Notes: generated from the sequence alone by a model not told the origin. Positions 23,248 through 31,163 are shown, counted from the stretch's first letter. The stretch is 36,709 nucleotides of DNA from an uncultured Collinsella sp. (GCA_937937835.1 CALDBJ010000045.1:1-36709); one strand, 5' to 3'. Made by a program: numbers and translations.

Positions 23248-24761
23248 TACAGCTCGCCTCCCTTCCCGGCAAAATCGGGCGCGACGGAAAGCGCGGGTGC
23301 ACCCGTAGCGGCATCGGCAAAGCCGCGCTCCAGGGCGCGGGCAAACGTGAGCAGCTGACGGTCCTTAAACGCCGGACCCACCAGCTGGGCAGAAACGGGC
23401 AGCTGAGTATCCTCGCCCAGGCCCAGCGGCACCGAGATACCACCATTGCCGCAAATGTTAAGCGAGATGGTGTACAGATCGGAGAGGTACATCTGCGTGG
23501 GGTCGCTGATCTCGCCAAACTTAAAGGCCGTGCGCGGCGAGGCCGGCATGAGGATGGTGTCCACCTTGGCATACGCGGCGTCGTAGTCCCGCGTGATGAG
23601 CGTGCGGGCCTTTTGCGCAGCGTAGTAGTACTTGTCGTACACGCCCGAGCTCAGCAGGTAGGCGCCGAGCATCTGACGGCGCTTGGCCTCGGCGCCAAAG
23701 CCATGGGCGCGCGAAAGCGAACTCTGGTCGGACAGGTTGGCGCAGCCCTCCTCCTGATAGCCGTAGCGAATGCCGTCAAAACGGGCCAGGTTGGAGAACG
23801 CCTCGGCCGGGCCGATGACGTAGTAGGCGGCGATGGCGGCGTCCAGGTGCGGCAGGTCGACCTCGACCAGCTCGGCGCCCTGGTTCTGCAGCTCCTGGGC
23901 GGCGCGCTGAACAGCGGCCTTGACCTCGGGCGTCAGGCCCTCGGCCTCCATAAACGCGGGGATGATGCCCACGCGCTTGCCCTCGATGCTGTCGTTGAGG
24001 TGCTCGGTAAAGTCGACGGCGCAATCCTGGCTGGTGCAGTCGTACGGATCGTGGCCCGCGCCGGTAAGCGCGTTCATGGCCAGCGCGACATCCTCGACCG
24101 TGCGGCCAAAGGGGCCCACCTGGTCGAGCGACGAGCCAAAGGCAACCACGCCGTAACGGCTCACGGCACCATACGTGGGCTTAAAGCCCACCACGCCGCA
24201 CAGCGACGCCGGCTGGCGAATGGAGCCGCCGGTGTCCGAGCCCAGCGAGAGCGCGACCTCGCCCGCAGCGACGGCGGCAGCGGAGCCGCCCGAGGAGCCG
24301 CCGGGCACGCGCTCGGTATCCCAAGGGTTGTTGGTGCGGTGGAAGGCAGAGCTCTCGGTAGAGCTGCCAAAGGCAAACTCGTCCATGTTGGCCTTGCCCA
24401 TGGGCAGGCAGCCGGCATCGAGCATGCGCTGGACGCAGGTGGCGGTGTAGACGCTCTGGTAGTTCTCGAGCATGCGGGAAGCGCAGGTGGTGCGCGTGCC
24501 CACGAGGTTCATGTTGTCTTTGATGGCCAGCGGCACGCCCGCGAGCGGGGGCAGCGGCTTGCCTGCGGCGCGGTCAGCATCCACGCGCGCAGCGGCCTCG
24601 AGCGCAAGCTCGGGCGCCACCTGCAGGAATGCCTGGACCCCGCGCTCGCGCGCCTCGATGGCGGCAAGGGAGGCCTGGGCCACCTCGGTGGCGGTATAGT
24701 CGCCGGCGGCAACGCCTGCGGCGATCTGGGCGGCGGTAAGGGAATCGAAGCTCTGCGCCAT
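23247..24761 (-). CDS. gatA: Asp-tRNA(Asn)/Glu-tRNA(Gln) amidotransferase subunit A
   Basis: GatA is the amidase subunit that releases ammonia from glutamine for the tRNA-bound amino acid. The amidase-signature catalytic triad is visible: K81 (GVPLAIKDN), the cis-serine S156 (PGGSSGGS) and the nucleophile S180 (DTGGSIRQPAS). The length of 504 residues is standard. Its start codon overlaps the gatC stop by one base and its stop overlaps the gatB start by one base, so gatC-gatA-gatB are translationally coupled. The presence of gatCAB implies that glutaminyl- or asparaginyl-tRNA is made by the indirect route. Confidence 0.97.
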   Translation of the reverse strand: MAQSFDSLTAAQIAAGVAAGDYTATEVAQASLAAIEARERGVQAFLQVAPELALEAAARVDADRAAGKPLPPLAGVPLAIKDNMNLVGTRTTCASRMLENYQSVYTATCVQRMLDAGCLPMGKANMDEFAFGSSTESSAFHRTNNPWDTERVPGGSSGGSAAAVAAGEVALSLGSDTGGSIRQPASLCGVVGFKPTYGAVSRYGVVAFGSSLDQVGPFGRTVEDVALAMNALTGAGHDPYDCTSQDCAVDFTEHLNDSIEGKRVGIIPAFMEAEGLTPEVKAAVQRAAQELQNQGAELVEVDLPHLDAAIAAYYVIGPAEAFSNLARFDGIRYGYQEEGCANLSDQSSLSRAHGFGAEAKRRQMLGAYLLSSGVYDKYYYAAQKARTLITRDYDAAYAKVDTILMPASPRTAFKFGEISDPTQMYLSDLYTISLNICGNGGISVPLGLGEDTQLPVSAQLVGPAFKDRQLLTFARALERGFADAATGAPALSVAPDFAGKGGEL

Positions 24762-25072
24762 TACTCGCTCTCCCCCTCTCCCAAAATGGACGGCACGCGG
24801 AAGTAGCGGTCGCGCGCGCTGCCGGCGTTTTCGAGCGCAACGTCGAGCGGCAGGTCGCGCTCGGGCTCGCGCAGGTCGTCGCCCATCACGTTGGACAGGC
24901 TTCCGATGGGATGGAACGTGGGCTCCACGTCGGGCAAGTCATATTGCAAGACGGGCTCGAGCATCTGGACGGCGTCGTTCAGGTAGGACGTCATCTGGGT
25001 GAGCTCGTCATCGGTCAGTGCGATCTTTGCGTACTCGGCGATGCCGCGCACGTCTTTCTCGCTGAGTGCCAT
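24761..25072 (-). CDS. gatC: Asp-tRNA(Asn)/Glu-tRNA(Gln) amidotransferase subunit C
   Basis: GatC is the small clamp subunit that holds GatA and GatB together. The 103-residue sequence has the family pattern ALSEKDVRGIAEYAKIALTDDEL at the start, then the mid-protein DVEPTFHPIGSLSNVM and a C-terminal RYFRVPSILGEGE. I chose the ATG at 25070-25072 because GGAAGGGAG lies upstream at good spacing and the protein then starts as usual; a start six codons earlier would overlap that site. It is the first gene of gatCAB. Confidence 0.94.
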   Translation of the reverse strand: MALSEKDVRGIAEYAKIALTDDELTQMTSYLNDAVQMLEPVLQYDLPDVEPTFHPIGSLSNVMGDDLREPERDLPLDVALENAGSARDRYFRVPSILGEGESE

Positions 25073-25107
25073 AGGCGCTCCCTTCCGCATAACAGTTAAA
25101 CCGCTCT

Positions 25108-25113
25108 AGTATA
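25108..25113 (-). promoter_or_regulatory. possible -10 element of the gatCAB operon
   Basis: TATACT on the minus strand (25108-25113) lies 36 bases before the gatC start. No convincing -35 was seen. Confidence 0.4.
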
Positions 25114-25152
25114 CAAGGCAACGCCGCTTGGAGCAGGTGCTTTACCTAAATG

Positions 25153-25318
25153 CAGCGAAAACGTAACGAGGACGGCGGGCTGACAGGCGGCGGGCCGGCG
25201 GTTCTGCAGCGAAACCGCACCGTCCATAGCGAAAAGCATCCCGCCCACAGCGAAAACCATCACAACATTCGACGCTTTTCACCAAAATCGAGATTTTCAT
25301 CGAATGTTGTGATGGTTT
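25153..25318. repeat. AGCGAAA repeats and 19-bp inverted repeat
   Basis: AGCGAAA occurs at about 25154, 25208, 25228 and 25249; the last two copies are spaced 21 bases with similar surroundings. They run into a perfect 19-bp inverted repeat (25254-25272 and 25300-25318; core CATCACAACATTCGA) with a 27-base spacer. No gene is supported in 25114-25377. The function is unknown. Confidence 0.65.
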
Positions 25319-25329
25319 GGAAGCCCCCG

Positions 25330-25364
25330 ACCACCACAAAGATGCCTGTCCCCATTGTGGTGGT
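25330..25364 (-). terminator. hairpin downstream of the stand-alone sortase gene
   Basis: ACCACCACAA (25330-25339) and TTGTGGTGGT (25355-25364) are perfect 10-base arms with a 15-base loop. It lies 13 bases past the sortase stop codon. No T-tract follows on the minus strand, so its role as terminator is only probable. Confidence 0.45.
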
Positions 25365-25377
25365 TCTGGACGATGTC

Positions 25378-26316
25378 TTATGCCGAGGCCTTGGCCTTGC
25401 GGCGCTTACGGACCGCGTGGATCACGATGTCCAGCAGCAACAGCACAATGGCCACGACCACGATAAGCACGGCAAACTCGCGCTTGCCCCAGTGGCGGCC
25501 GGCCAGCGACTTTTGCTTGTCGACGTCCTTCTTGCTGTACTTGGTGCGTACGCAATGCACCAGCAGGCGATGGTCGTTCACGCCGTAGGGCGTGCAGGTG
25601 ACGAGCGTCACCTTGTCGGCACCGGGCTCGATGGTCAGCGACTCCATCTCCTCGGGCAGCACCACCTCGGAGTCCACCATCTTGTAGGCAAGCGTCTTGT
25701 TCATGGTGTGCAGCAGCACCAGGTCGCCAGGCTCTAGCGAGTGGATGTCGTCGAACATACTCAGGTTGCGCATACCCGAGTGCGCGGTGAGCACGCAATG
25801 CGTCGAGGTGCCGCCCACCGGCAGGCTCGTGCCCCCCAGGTGGCCGACGCCCGCCATAAGGACTTCCTCGCTCGTGCCGTGGTAGATGGGCATGCTCACG
25901 TCGATGGAGGGGATCTCGACCCAGCTCATCATGGGGTCGCGGTCAAAGATGAGCTGCTGGGCGTAGGGCTCAATCTGGTCGGCGGGAAGCTCGGTGGCCT
26001 CGCCCGCCAGCTGCTCGTTAAAGGAGCGCGCCTGGAGCAGGATGCGCTCGCGCTCCTCGGCAGACAGCGCGTCCACGGTGCTGGACACCGTGCTGATCTG
26101 GTTGAACACGCCCGAGGCCTCGAGCCGGTCCAAGATCCACGGCCAGGTCATAAGGCCCACGCCAATAAGGATGATGACGATGGTGATGAGCCGGTCGGCC
26201 CAGCGCGGCAGCCGCTTGCGACGACGCTTGGGCTTTGGTTGAGGTTTGGGTTGAGGGCTTGAGCCGCCGTTGGCCGCGGCGTTATTGCTCTTCATATGTT
26301 TGGCGCCCTGCACCAT
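25378..26316 (-). CDS. sortase, class C-like, not next to any substrate gene
   Basis: The 312-residue membrane transpeptidase should cleave LPXTG-type sorting signals and join the protein to a pilin lysine or the cell wall. It has a Pro/Lys/Arg-rich cytoplasmic start, a membrane helix (about 43-60), the catalytic residues H179 (LTAHSGM), C241 (TLVTCTPYG) and R250 (NDHRLLV), and a C-terminal membrane helix (about 283-303), an arrangement typical of class C. The lid motif is a variant, DPM near 127-129. The ATG follows AGGAG 9 bases upstream. A palindrome 26-39 bases before the start matches one upstream of the pilus operon about 10 kb away, which suggests joint control. Confidence 0.9.
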   Translation of the reverse strand: MVQGAKHMKSNNAAANGGSSPQPKPQPKPKRRRKRLPRWADRLITIVIILIGVGLMTWPWILDRLEASGVFNQISTVSSTVDALSAEERERILLQARSFNEQLAGEATELPADQIEPYAQQLIFDRDPMMSWVEIPSIDVSMPIYHGTSEEVLMAGVGHLGGTSLPVGGTSTHCVLTAHSGMRNLSMFDDIHSLEPGDLVLLHTMNKTLAYKMVDSEVVLPEEMESLTIEPGADKVTLVTCTPYGVNDHRLLVHCVRTKYSKKDVDKQKSLAGRHWGKREFAVLIVVVAIVLLLLDIVIHAVRKRRKAKASA

Positions 26317-26341
26317 CGCCGGTCACTCCTCTATAGCTCAG

Positions 26342-26355
26342 GTTGTCTAAACAAC
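26342..26355. promoter_or_regulatory. palindrome upstream of the stand-alone sortase (shared with the pilus operon)
   Basis: GTTGTCTAAACAAC is an inverted repeat with 5-base perfect outer arms. On the coding strand it is preceded by GGCTATTA. The same context occurs at 36614-36635 (18 of 22 positions equal). I infer a shared operator. Confidence 0.5.
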
Positions 26356-26427
26356 TAATAGCCGATTAGCGAGCTTCCGCGCCGGACAACGCAGCTAGAC
26401 TGCACCGTCCGGGCCACGTAACCACAC

Positions 26428-27200
26428 TCAACCAATCAAGCCATATGTTGCTTTCATCGTCTCAAGCAACTGCGCCATCGTTGCGCCCGCAACCCCGATC
26501 TGTTTCAGATTGACGTCGCCCACCTCACAATCTTTAACAAACGCAATCATATCGTCCTTCAGTTCTCCGCGCAGGTCGACACCTTCCGACTCGCCAAGCA
26601 GCTGAGCAAGCCTCAGCGCATCGCGTTTATGCTTTTTTACCTTCTTCGAATCAACGTTCTCCCCCGCTTCCCTTCTAGCTTTTAGGTCGAGATACGCCTT
26701 CGCTTTGAACGGGACAATGTATTCCGTACCCAGGACCGAAACGCCGCCTACGGTCCGAATTCCCTGAAGGAACAAGCTGTAGTAAGCATCGTCCAACAAA
26801 ATTGCCGAAAGACTGCTTATGTTTTCATCAACGTGAATTGGCGCCACATCAATCCCCTCACGACCCTTTAGAAAGTCGGGGCACTTCGCGAAGAGTTCGA
26901 TCATATGGGGGTAACCCGGCCTCTTAGGCTCTGTGAACCGATAAAAACATGAGCCTTTGCCTTCGCCCCAGCCGCAGCGGTAACCGCCATCACGCACCAA
27001 AGTCCATATGGCTTCTGCCGTCTGAGGCAACCGGTCATCGGCGACAATTACCACATCAAAATCGTGAGTCGCCCTAAACGGAAGTCCCGCCTCCGCGAGC
27101 AAAAGTCGCATGCCGTGCCGCCGATAAGGGCATACGATCCTGCAGCTTCTTGCATATGCTGCTGAAATTCTTGGAGGCCTTCTACAGCGCTTCTTGCCAT
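26428..27200 (-). pseudogene. AbiEii-like nucleotidyltransferase, frameshifted
   Basis: The gene encodes a minimal nucleotidyltransferase-type protein of about 257 residues. It begins with ATG at 27198-27200, behind AAAGGGA, and overlaps the end of the upstream regulator gene by 19 bases. The first 32 codons read MARSAVEGLQEFQQHM...YALIGGTACD; the fold then continues in another frame as LLLAEAGLPFRATHDFDVV. The GG...DFD motif of the MNT fold is thus split by a missing base at about 27101-27105 (GAC-TTTTG where GACCTTTTG is expected). Conserved lysines follow (FKAKAYLDLKAR, KKHKRDALRL). As written the gene cannot make a full protein, unless the shift is a sequencing error. The family assignment by fold is moderate. 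Confidence 0.75.
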
Positions 27201-28153
27201 GGATATTCCCTTTCAAACATTCGATCGACTTCGAGCTGAATTCGCTCATCGTCAATTGCCGCCAAAGATAGCGCAAGCGAAATGTTGTCGACACGGGAGG
27301 AGTCGGCAAACACGGGCGCATAGCGCCATACTTGGATCATCGCCGTCTCGTTATCCGGCAACTCCCCGTCTGCGACTTCGAGGTCGCTCAGTTGACGCCA
27401 TGCACTTCTTAAGACGGCCTTTTGTTCCATGCCCGGCGCAGCGAGCATCGAACGCGCGGCGAGCGCCGTCTCCCCGGCGTCAACAAGACAGTCGATCTGC
27501 GGCGTCTTCCTTGCAAAAAAGACCTTCGAGACAGGCGAGGAGAGCTCTGCCATGTGCTCACTGAGCAAAAGATCAACAGCAACAGGGAACACGACGACAC
27601 GTCGCTCGCGACGCTCGCGCCTCGCGAGCCCCCTGTCAACAAGCTCGGTTATGGCCTCACTCGCGCGGCTTGCCGAAATCCCAAGCGCACGACAAAGGTC
27701 ATAGGGACGATATGGCTCCTGGGCTACTCCCCAGATTGCGGCAGCCTGTGCGTTGGGTGACATCTTGGTCGCGCGATTGCGAAACCGGGCACCGCCCCTC
27801 TCCGTGCAGGCTGTGCCCATAAATGGAAGAAAAGCCTGTCTACCCGGGCAGACAAAGGGAATCCCTTGTGCGATCAATGCTTTGCGCTGACGTGCATCGG
27901 CATCAGGAAACGAAACGACAACAGGAGTCTCCGCGCGTAAGGCTAGCTGACTATAGACTCTCTTAGCCTCGGGAAGCCCGACGCCAGTAGGCAAACTTGC
28001 AAGCAAAAACGAAAAACCGTTTGCGTCAACAGCGCGGACCTCAACCGCCCGCAGATGCAGCGGCAAGCGTGTGGATCCAGGCCAAGTTTTGGCCTTGGCG
28101 GAGAGGCCTAGTGCTTCTTGTAAGTAGATTAGCGCTTCGTTCATTTCCATCAT
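27182..28153 (-). CDS. winged-helix regulator paired with the nucleotidyltransferase (AbiEi-like or MarR-like)
   Basis: The 323-residue protein has a central winged-helix DNA-binding segment (YRPYDLCRALGISASRASEAITELVDRGLARRERRERRVV), flanked by an N-terminal domain and a C-terminal domain without a match I can name. Its place directly upstream of, and overlapping, an AbiEii-like nucleotidyltransferase gene suggests the antitoxin/regulator half of an AbiE-like type IV toxin-antitoxin pair. The start is uncertain: ATG codons at 28151-28153, 28148-28150 and 28142-28144 all fit, and a farther one at 28187-28189 lies inside the promoter. I chose 28153. A palindrome over the -10 element suggests autorepression. 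Confidence 0.7.
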   Translation of the reverse strand: MMEMNEALIYLQEALGLSAKAKTWPGSTRLPLHLRAVEVRAVDANGFSFLLASLPTGVGLPEAKRVYSQLALRAETPVVVSFPDADARQRKALIAQGIPFVCPGRQAFLPFMGTACTERGGARFRNRATKMSPNAQAAAIWGVAQEPYRPYDLCRALGISASRASEAITELVDRGLARRERRERRVVVFPVAVDLLLSEHMAELSSPVSKVFFARKTPQIDCLVDAGETALAARSMLAAPGMEQKAVLRSAWRQLSDLEVADGELPDNETAMIQVWRYAPVFADSSRVDNISLALSLAAIDDERIQLEVDRMFEREYPWQEAL

Positions 28154-28162
28154 TTTCGTTTG

Positions 28163-28186
28163 ATTCCAGTTTATATTGGAATTATA
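28163..28186 (-). promoter_or_regulatory. -10 element and overlapping palindrome of the AbiE-like operon
   Basis: A perfect TATAAT is found on the minus strand at 28181-28186. ATTCCA (28163-28168) and TGGAAT (28177-28182) form an inverted repeat that overlaps it and the expected start point. The -35 region is poor (TCGTCA at 15 bases). Confidence 0.5.
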
Positions 28187-28351
28187 CATAATTTTCGGAA
28201 TTGACGAGATTCCTTTCGTGCATAAGCCCGCATTTGAGTTTTCAGAATGTCCCGGATCGGCGGGGCGATTCGGGATACAATGTCAATAGAAAACGACGCA
28301 TCCCGCGTAAGTGTACGAGAGCGCGGGCGGCCTAGTTTTCAGCTTTTGTTA

Positions 28352-28379
28352 AATGCCCGGGATCCGACCCCCGGGCATT
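28352..28379. terminator. hairpin between the AbiE-like operon and the 50-aa gene
   Basis: AATGCCCGGG (28352-28361) and CCCGGGCATT (28370-28379) are perfect 10-base arms with an 8-base loop. It begins 1 base past the 50-aa gene's stop codon on the minus strand. Either strand has only a short T-run. Confidence 0.55.
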
Positions 28380-28380
28380 C

Positions 28381-28533
28381 TTATTTGCGCTTGTTGCGGC
28401 GCAAATGCCTTCTACCGTCCGCACCGCGCGTGCGCCTACGGACCTTAAACCGAACCTCATACGAGTCAAGAAACGCGATGACGAACGTGCCCACCGCCGC
28501 AAGGGCGGCGAGCGCGTTAAGGAATTTCAGCAT
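28381..28533 (-). CDS. small membrane protein, 50 aa, very basic C-terminus
   Basis: I do not recognise this protein. The sequence starts MLKFLNALAALAAVGTFVIAFLDS, one membrane segment (about residues 5-22), and ends in an Arg/Lys-rich tail (RFKVRRRTRG...RRNKRK) with about 16 basic residues in 25. A perfect GGAGGT 6 bases before the ATG (28531-28533) argues that it is translated. Longer frames upstream of this start lack a ribosome site. It lies between a hairpin and the terminator of a pilin remnant, with no clear partner. A type I toxin or a membrane-anchored regulator is possible but not shown. Confidence 0.6.
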   Translation of the reverse strand: MLKFLNALAALAAVGTFVIAFLDSYEVRFKVRRRTRGADGRRHLRRNKRK

Positions 28534-28700
28534 TTGGGGACCTCCGATCGAGTCGTCGGCCGCCCGCGCACGGGATGCGTCGCAAGGCCATTTTACTGCG
28601 AGCGTATGCACCCGCAGCTGGTAAACGCAATAATTGCAAACATCTGTTCGATATTCATACGCTTGATCCATCGAGCAATGGAGCCTGGCTGCGTTGTCCC
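28534..28700. other. non-coding stretch upstream of the 50-aa gene
   Basis: No credible gene is seen. Read on the minus strand it would be the leader and promoter of the 50-aa gene, with a possible -10 (TAAAAT) about 65 bases before the start but no convincing -35. Confidence 0.3.
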
Positions 28701-28738
28701 AAAAAAACGGGGCAAACTCCAGTGCGGAGTTTGCCCCG
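28701..28738 (-). terminator. intrinsic terminator of the pilin remnant
   Basis: On the minus strand CGGGGCAAACTCC / GGAGTTTGCCCCG (28708-28720 and 28726-28738) is a perfect 13-bp stem followed by seven T (28701-28707). Confidence 0.93.
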
Positions 28739-28838
28739 AAAAGAGAATGGCAAAGCAAGAGCGTAGATGGACGAGAAAAGTGTCCGCAAGTCTCATGGCC
28801 ATCACATCCCACCTGCCAAAGTGATGGGTGAGCGAGCG

Positions 28839-29306
28839 TTACTCGTGCTCGGACTCCTCAGCCTGCTTACGGCTGCGGATGAGGTGTGCCACGCCGATGC
28901 ACAGCACTGCGCTGCCAGCGATCCAAGTGAAGGTCACGCCGTTAAGACCGGTCAGCGGGAGGCCGGAGCCTTTCTTGTTCTTGACGGTAAGGGTAACGGT
29001 GCCGCCACCAGAAGAGGAATTGGTGACGAGACCAGAGCCATTCTTGGATGTGGTCACCGTCAACGTATTCTCGCCCTCGTTCTGATTAAGACCCGTGGCA
29101 GTAATGGTGAACGTGAATTTGGGCACGGTGTTATAGCCGGGGAGCGTATGGGTCTCCTCGACCGTGTAGGCGCCAGCATCGAGGCCCTTGACGCTGATTT
29201 CGCCCTTATCATCAGTCGTAAAATCATAAGCAGTATTGCCCAAAGAACCGTTCTCTTAGACATACTGGGCGCCGGCGCCCTCGTCGGTTCCCTTGGAAGA
29301 GGTGCC
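28839..29306 (-). pseudogene. LPXTG pilin remnant (5'-truncated, internal stop)
   Basis: The 3' part encodes a SpaA/FimA-type pilin end: YDFTTDDKGEISVKGLDAGAYTVEETHTLPGYNTV (a Cna-B-like E-box region), then the sorting signal LPLTG, a membrane helix and the charged tail RSRKQAEESEHE. The frame contains a TAA at 29256-29258 within AQYV-stop-ENGSLG; one C-to-T change (CAA to TAA) would explain it. The similarity to pilins is lost upstream of about 29306, so the 5' part is missing as well. A TTG 13 bases downstream of the stop gives an open frame of 134 codons, but without a signal peptide this protein could not reach the surface. It keeps its strong terminator. Confidence 0.75.
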
Positions 29307-29544
29307 GGGCGGAGAGCGGAGTATGGCCACCGGACCCACCGAAACACATCTCCACCGTTCCTTCAACTGGGAAAATGCCGCCCCGGGGCCCGGGAGGGAC
29401 CCCGGGGGCTTTCGGCTAACTGCGGAAACGGCCTATCCACTCAATGTGTTCAGCTGAGATTGGAAATCAACCGGAGAAATCGACCCTCCTAAAAGGAGGC
29501 CGTATATAAAGACTGCATATCCCTTTTGCCTCCATATACACAAA
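29307..29544. other. gene-free stretch between two gene remnants
   Basis: No gene is supported. It holds GC-rich inverted repeats (CCCCGGGG near 29375 and 29396) and a short CCTCCT-AAA-AGGAGG hairpin near 29493. The sequence may be the degraded 5' part of the pilin gene, but I could not align it. Confidence 0.35.
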
Positions 29545-29601
29545 AAGCGCCCCTCGGGCGCTTCTGAGAGGCTCCCCCTGGGATGTACCCCAGGGGGAGC
29601 C
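29543..29601 (-). terminator. tandem hairpins downstream of the GH4 remnant
   Basis: Two hairpins follow the remnant on the minus strand: a 13-bp stem GGCTCCCCCTGGG (29570-29582 with 29589-29601), then AAGCGCCC-GAG-GGGCGCTT (29545-29563) followed by TTT. The second is a good intrinsic terminator. Confidence 0.75.
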
Positions 29602-29659
29602 TATGAACCTCAAAGGCCGCTGCGAACCGTTCGCAGTCGGGCCGTCGTCGAAGGTCTCG

Positions 29660-30010
29660 TTACTTAAGCACAGGCCAGAAATCCTTGTTGGCCTCGATCA
29701 TGTCGTCGAGAATCTCCTTGGCCACCGTCATGGACGGGACCGTCTTGTTGAGCGTGAACGCCTTGAGCGCCTTCTCATACGAACCCTCGATGCACGCCTC
29801 GACCACGAGCTTCTCGGAGTTGAGTTGCTGCATCATGAGGCCCTGCTGGAACAGCGGGATGTTGTCGCGCGAGATGACCTCGGGGCCGTTCTTGCCGATG
29901 TAGGCAGGAAGCTCGACCATCGCGTCGTACGGCATGTTCGGGATCGCGCCGCGGTTCTGGCAAATGACCAGGAAGCGAGCGAAGGCGCTACACTTCGAGC
30001 GATATTGAGC
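29660..30010 (-). pseudogene. C-terminal remnant of a GH4 family glycosidase
   Basis: About 110 residues match the end of glycoside hydrolase family 4 enzymes (NAD- and metal-dependent 6-phospho-alpha/beta-glucosidases): QNRGAIPNMPYDAMVELPAY, the following IGKNGPEV, then the helical VVEACIEGSYEKALKAFTLNKTVPS and the end EILDDMIEANKDFWPVLK. A complete enzyme has about 430-450 residues; the NAD-binding half and the metal site are absent. The frame runs on upstream into the 3' end of the class C sortase gene, in another frame, so the break point is near 30010. The gene is dead. It marks a deletion or insertion event next to the pilus operon. Confidence 0.75.
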
Positions 30011-30023
30011 ACCGACGCGGGCG

Positions 30024-31163
30024 CTAGCGCAGGTGTCGCCCGCGATACTCGGGAGAATCAGCATCGGAATCGGGGGAAGCCGAGGAGGCTGAAGCAGAGG
30101 AGGCGAAGGGGGTCGCAAACCTGGAGGCTCCCGCGGTCCACCCGTTTCCGCCATCGCCAGCAGCCGCGTCGGCGTCCAACGTCACCGCGGCGGCAACGGC
30201 GGCACGCTGCGCGGCGCGCCGCTTCTTGCGCACGTGCCCGGCCACAACGAGACCCACAACAATCGCCAGCAGCGCGCACAAAACGCCCAGCGCCACCGCG
30301 GTGGTGTTGATGCCCTGCGCCTCCTCGGGCACGGGAACCTCATCCGGAATGCTTGCACGCACACCCGATACCAGCAGGCGGTGCGAGTTCACGCCGTAGG
30401 GCGTGCAGGTCATGAGCGTCACGCGGTCCTCGCCGGCGGTCACGCGCAACTTGGAATCGTCGTCGGGCGTAATCACGTCTATGCGGTCGATCTTGTAACC
30501 CAGCTCCTCGCCCATCACCTCGATGTAAAACGAGTCGCCAACCTGCAGCTCGTCCAGACGCGTGAACAGGAGCGAGCCCGGCACGCCGCGGTGGCCGGTA
30601 AGCACGGCGTGCGTGTTCGCGCCACCCACGGGAAGCGACGTTCCATACAGGTGGCCGGCGCCCGCGGCGAGTACCTCGGTGGAGGTGCCGTGGTACACGG
30701 GCAGGTTCACGTCGATCTTAGGAATGCGCACCGAGCACATAAGGCCCGATCCCGCGTTAAGAAGCCCCTGGTAGGTGGTGTCTTGCGAGGCGATGGAATC
30801 CTCAGAGCCAGAGGCGGTGGAGGCGCCGGAGGTGCTACCGAACGGGTCCACAACCTCGCCGATGACGTCCTGACCGCCGGCGGCCAGCTGCTCGTTGTAG
30901 GCGTGTGCGGCCGCGAGGACCTCCTCCGCCTGCGGATAGGGCCAGCCATCCACGGTGTTTTGGGCTGCGGTAACTGCGGCCGTTTGCTCAGCCTGGGAAA
31001 TAGCGCGCAGGACGAGGGGCGTGGCCACGATAACAAAGCCAGCGGCAAAGCACAGAAGGGAAAGCAGGCGCAGGACGAGGGGCGGTTTACGCCGGCTGGG
31101 GGAAGCCGGGTTCGAACCGCCGCTCGGCGTGCGCATCGTCGATACGGGCTTGATTGCCTCCAT
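30024..31163 (-). CDS. class C sortase (pilus polymerase)
   Basis: The 379-residue membrane transpeptidase should polymerise the pilins encoded upstream. Features in order: N-terminal membrane helix (about 28-52), the lid motif DPF (106-108) typical of pilin-specific class C enzymes, catalytic H191 (LTGHRGVP), C253 (TLMTCTPYG) and R262 (NSHRLLV), and a second membrane helix (about 288-308) with a basic KKRR stop and an Ala/Ser-rich tail. The ATG at 31161-31163 follows GGAGGT 7 bases upstream; a longer frame of 22 codons includes that site. It is the third gene of the adhesin-pilin-sortase operon. It differs from the other sortase in its longer tail and lid. Confidence 0.93.
   Translation of the reverse strand: MEAIKPVSTMRTPSGGSNPASPSRRKPPLVLRLLSLLCFAAGFVIVATPLVLRAISQAEQTAAVTAAQNTVDGWPYPQAEEVLAAAHAYNEQLAAGGQDVIGEVVDPFGSTSGASTASGSEDSIASQDTTYQGLLNAGSGLMCSVRIPKIDVNLPVYHGTSTEVLAAGAGHLYGTSLPVGGANTHAVLTGHRGVPGSLLFTRLDELQVGDSFYIEVMGEELGYKIDRIDVITPDDDSKLRVTAGEDRVTLMTCTPYGVNSHRLLVSGVRASIPDEVPVPEEAQGINTTAVALGVLCALLAIVVGLVVAGHVRKKRRAAQRAAVAAAVTLDADAAAGDGGNGWTAGASRFATPFASSASASSASPDSDADSPEYRGRHLR

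Noticed and set aside
23613..24806. A 397-codon plus-strand frame over gatA
   Set aside because: Shadow of gatA in a GC-rich region with no stop in that frame by chance.
28839..29243. An intact 134-residue surface protein starting at the TTG
   Set aside because: It lacks a signal peptide and starts in the middle of a Cna-B fold just after a nonsense codon, so I call it a pseudogene.
29660..30154. An intact 164-residue protein
   Set aside because: Its first 50 residues are an out-of-frame reading of the sortase 3' end; only the GH4 C-terminal part is meaningful.
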